Of a DNA stretch of 64,000 nt, positions 62,950 through 64,000 are shown one piece after another. Below the pieces are notes generated by a model that saw nothing but the letters and a program-made list of their open reading frames with translations, searched no databases and was not told where the DNA came from. How positions within the stretch are numbered: the stretch's first letter is position 1; each line of letters starts with the position of its first letter. Made by a program: the position numbers and the translations under genes. The stretch is from Gordonia heveisoli (lineage in GTDB: Bacteria; Actinomycetota; Actinomycetes; Mycobacteriales; Mycobacteriaceae), in the NCBI RefSeq assembly GCF_030315745.1, contig NZ_JASXSH010000008.1, positions 124,001 through 188,000 on the forward strand, read 5' to 3'.

Positions 62950-63306
62950 TCAGGTGATCTCGAAGCCCAGGCGACGGGCCGCACGCGCCTTCTGGCGGGA
63001 CGCGCGCAGCCGACGGAGTCGCTTGACGAGCATGGGATCGGCGGCCAGCGCCTCCGGCCGGTCGACCAGTGCGTTGAGGACCTGGTAGTACCGGGTCGCC
63101 GACAATCCGAAGAGTTCTTTGATGGCTTCTTCTTTGGCGCCCGCGTACTTCCACCACTGCCGCTCGAAGGACAGGATGTCGTGTTCGCGTCGCGTCAGTC
63201 CGTCCGCCCCGACCTCATGCGGGTCGACCGCCGACTGGTCGGCGGCAAGGTTTTCGGGGGTCGATTGATTGCCCTGTTTCTGGCTACGCGCAGCTGCGCC
63301 GTCCAT
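62950..63306 (-). CDS. DUF3263 family protein
   Basis: A 118-residue, basic protein. LTRREHDILSFERQWWKYAGAKEEAIKELFGLSATRYYQVLNALVDRPEALAADP is the DUF3263 core (about residues 36-95), which looks like a winged or helix-turn-helix DNA-binding fold; the end (RRLRASRQKARAARR) is strongly basic. It may be a transcription factor. It equals Rv0430, directly preceding def and the LytR_C gene. GGGAG lies 4 bases before the ATG. It is 43 bases from the LytR_C gene and probably in the same transcript. Confidence 0.9.
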   Translation of the reverse strand: MDGAAARSQKQGNQSTPENLAADQSAVDPHEVGADGLTRREHDILSFERQWWKYAGAKEEAIKELFGLSATRYYQVLNALVDRPEALAADPMLVKRLRRLRASRQKARAARRLGFEIT

Positions 63307-63553
63307 CTCGCTCCCTCACGATTCGCCGCTCGTCGACCCTCACCTCATCGCCAACGGCAACGCCGGTGAGTGGTCCGCCCGGCGAATCGAATGACAATGC
63401 TGTGGTTCGCTAGTCATCTAACCATGATTCGTTAACGCGAAGGTGTTGTGACTCGCCCGGTGCCTGCGCGCGAATGACATTATCGGCGCGACCCCGCGGC
63501 CATGCCGATGCGATCCCGCATAACCGCTGTCACAGTCGTCGTCGGGGCCGCAG

Positions 63554-63559
63554 TAGTCT
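63554..63559 (+). promoter_or_regulatory. -10 element of leaderless def
   Basis: TAGTCT, 7 bases before the ATG at 63567. The 260-base region between the DUF3263 gene and def shows no other gene. Confidence 0.5.
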
Positions 63560-63566
63560 GACCCGC

Positions 63567-64000
63567 ATGGCGATTCTCCCGATCTGCATCGTCGGCGAGC
63601 CCGTGTTGCACGAGCCGACCGCACCGGTCCCCCTCGACGCCGACGGCCGCCCCTCGGCCGAGGTGGTCACACTGCTCGACGACATGTACGAGACGATGGA
63701 CGCCGCCCGCGGTGTCGGCCTGGCGGCCAATCAGGTCGGCGTCGGTCTGCGCATGTTCGTCTATGACTGCCCCGACGGCGAACGCCACGTCGCGACCCGT
63801 CGCCGCGGCGAGGTCATCAACCCGGTCCTGGAGACCTCCGAGATCCCGGAGACCATGCCCGACCCCGACGACGACGTCGAGGGTTGCCTGTCGGTTCCGG
63901 GTGAACAGTTCCCGACCGGTCGCGCCGACTGGGCGCGGGTGACCGGGGTCGACCGCAACGGCGAGGAGATCGTGGTCGAGGGCAGCGGCTTCTTCGCGCG
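63567..64000 (+). CDS. def: Peptide deformylase (3' end outside window)
   Basis: The window holds the first 144 codons of a peptide deformylase, which removes the formyl group from nascent proteins. Motif I ([11 protein letters not shown], a GxGLAAxQ match) lies near residue 50, and motif II ([14 protein letters not shown]) near 110, with the metal-binding Cys. The third motif (HExDH) is beyond the window end. The start [10 protein letters not shown] matches the Rv0429c-type short N-terminus. It is divergent from the DUF3263 gene, as in M. tuberculosis. Confidence 0.95.
   Translation, partial: MAILPICIVGEPVLHEPTAPVPLDADGRPSAEVVTLLDDMYETMDAARGVGLAANQVGVGLRMFVYDCPDGERHVATRRRGEVINPVLETSEIPETMPDPDDDVEGCLSVPGEQFPTGRADWARVTGVDRNGEEIVVEGSGFFA

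Overview
The window is GC-rich, gene-dense actinobacterial chromosome. The best guess is a mycolic-acid genus of the Mycobacteriales, most like Gordonia. Supports are a DUF222/HNH (13E12-type) protein, a groES-less GroEL of the GroEL2 type with two CIRCE operators, a Mycobacterium-style LpdC, a membrane spermidine synthase with DUF4178/DUF2617/DUF4247/DUF350 neighbours (compare Rv2597-Rv2601), and a block moeA-psd-pssA-AAA ATPase ... YbdK ligase-sodC-LytR_C-DUF3263-def that follows M. tuberculosis Rv0438c-Rv0429c. Genus assignment is inference. No tRNA, rRNA, CRISPR array, transposase or phage module was seen, and no gene-free stretch exceeds 300 bases.

Layout. 1-9.5 kb: end of an ABC exporter, DUF222/HNH protein, Ntn hydrolase, HhH-GPD glycosylase, lpd, then a TetR/Old Yellow Enzyme pair with a clear operator. 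9.5-25.3 kb: serine hydrolase, prolyl oligopeptidase, rhomboid-like and other membrane proteins, PPK2, small secreted and SRPBCC proteins, TetR/thioesterase, a soluble Ser/Thr kinase fused to a DUF1266-like domain, a DHA2 drug exporter with divergent TetR, and groEL. 25.5-29.4 kb: five-gene DUF4178-to-spermidine-synthase operon. 29.5-35.8 kb: LytS/LytTR two-component system followed by two acetate/pyruvate-type sodium symporters and their small membrane partners. 36-46 kb: secreted protein, amidase, TetR with operator, two acyl-CoA dehydrogenases, three luciferase-like flavin monooxygenases, and a 58-residue Cys-rich protein. 46-53.4 kb: second DUF350, SRPBCC, HAD phosphatase, moeA, psd, pssA, CDC48-like ATPase. 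53.9-60.4 kb: six-gene Mrp/Mnh sodium/proton antiporter operon. 60.4-64 kb: YbdK ligase, Cu/Zn superoxide dismutase, LytR_C protein, DUF3263 protein and the start of peptide deformylase.

Two expression features recur. Many genes have a TAnnnT hexamer exactly 6-7 bases before the start codon and no Shine-Dalgarno, so their mRNAs are probably leaderless; I used this to choose several starts. Genes inside operons usually overlap by 4 bases (ATGA or GTGA). Operons end in long, near-perfect hairpins. A dispersed hairpin repeat family occurs in at least two intergenic regions (6.5 and 23.5 kb) in opposite orientations.
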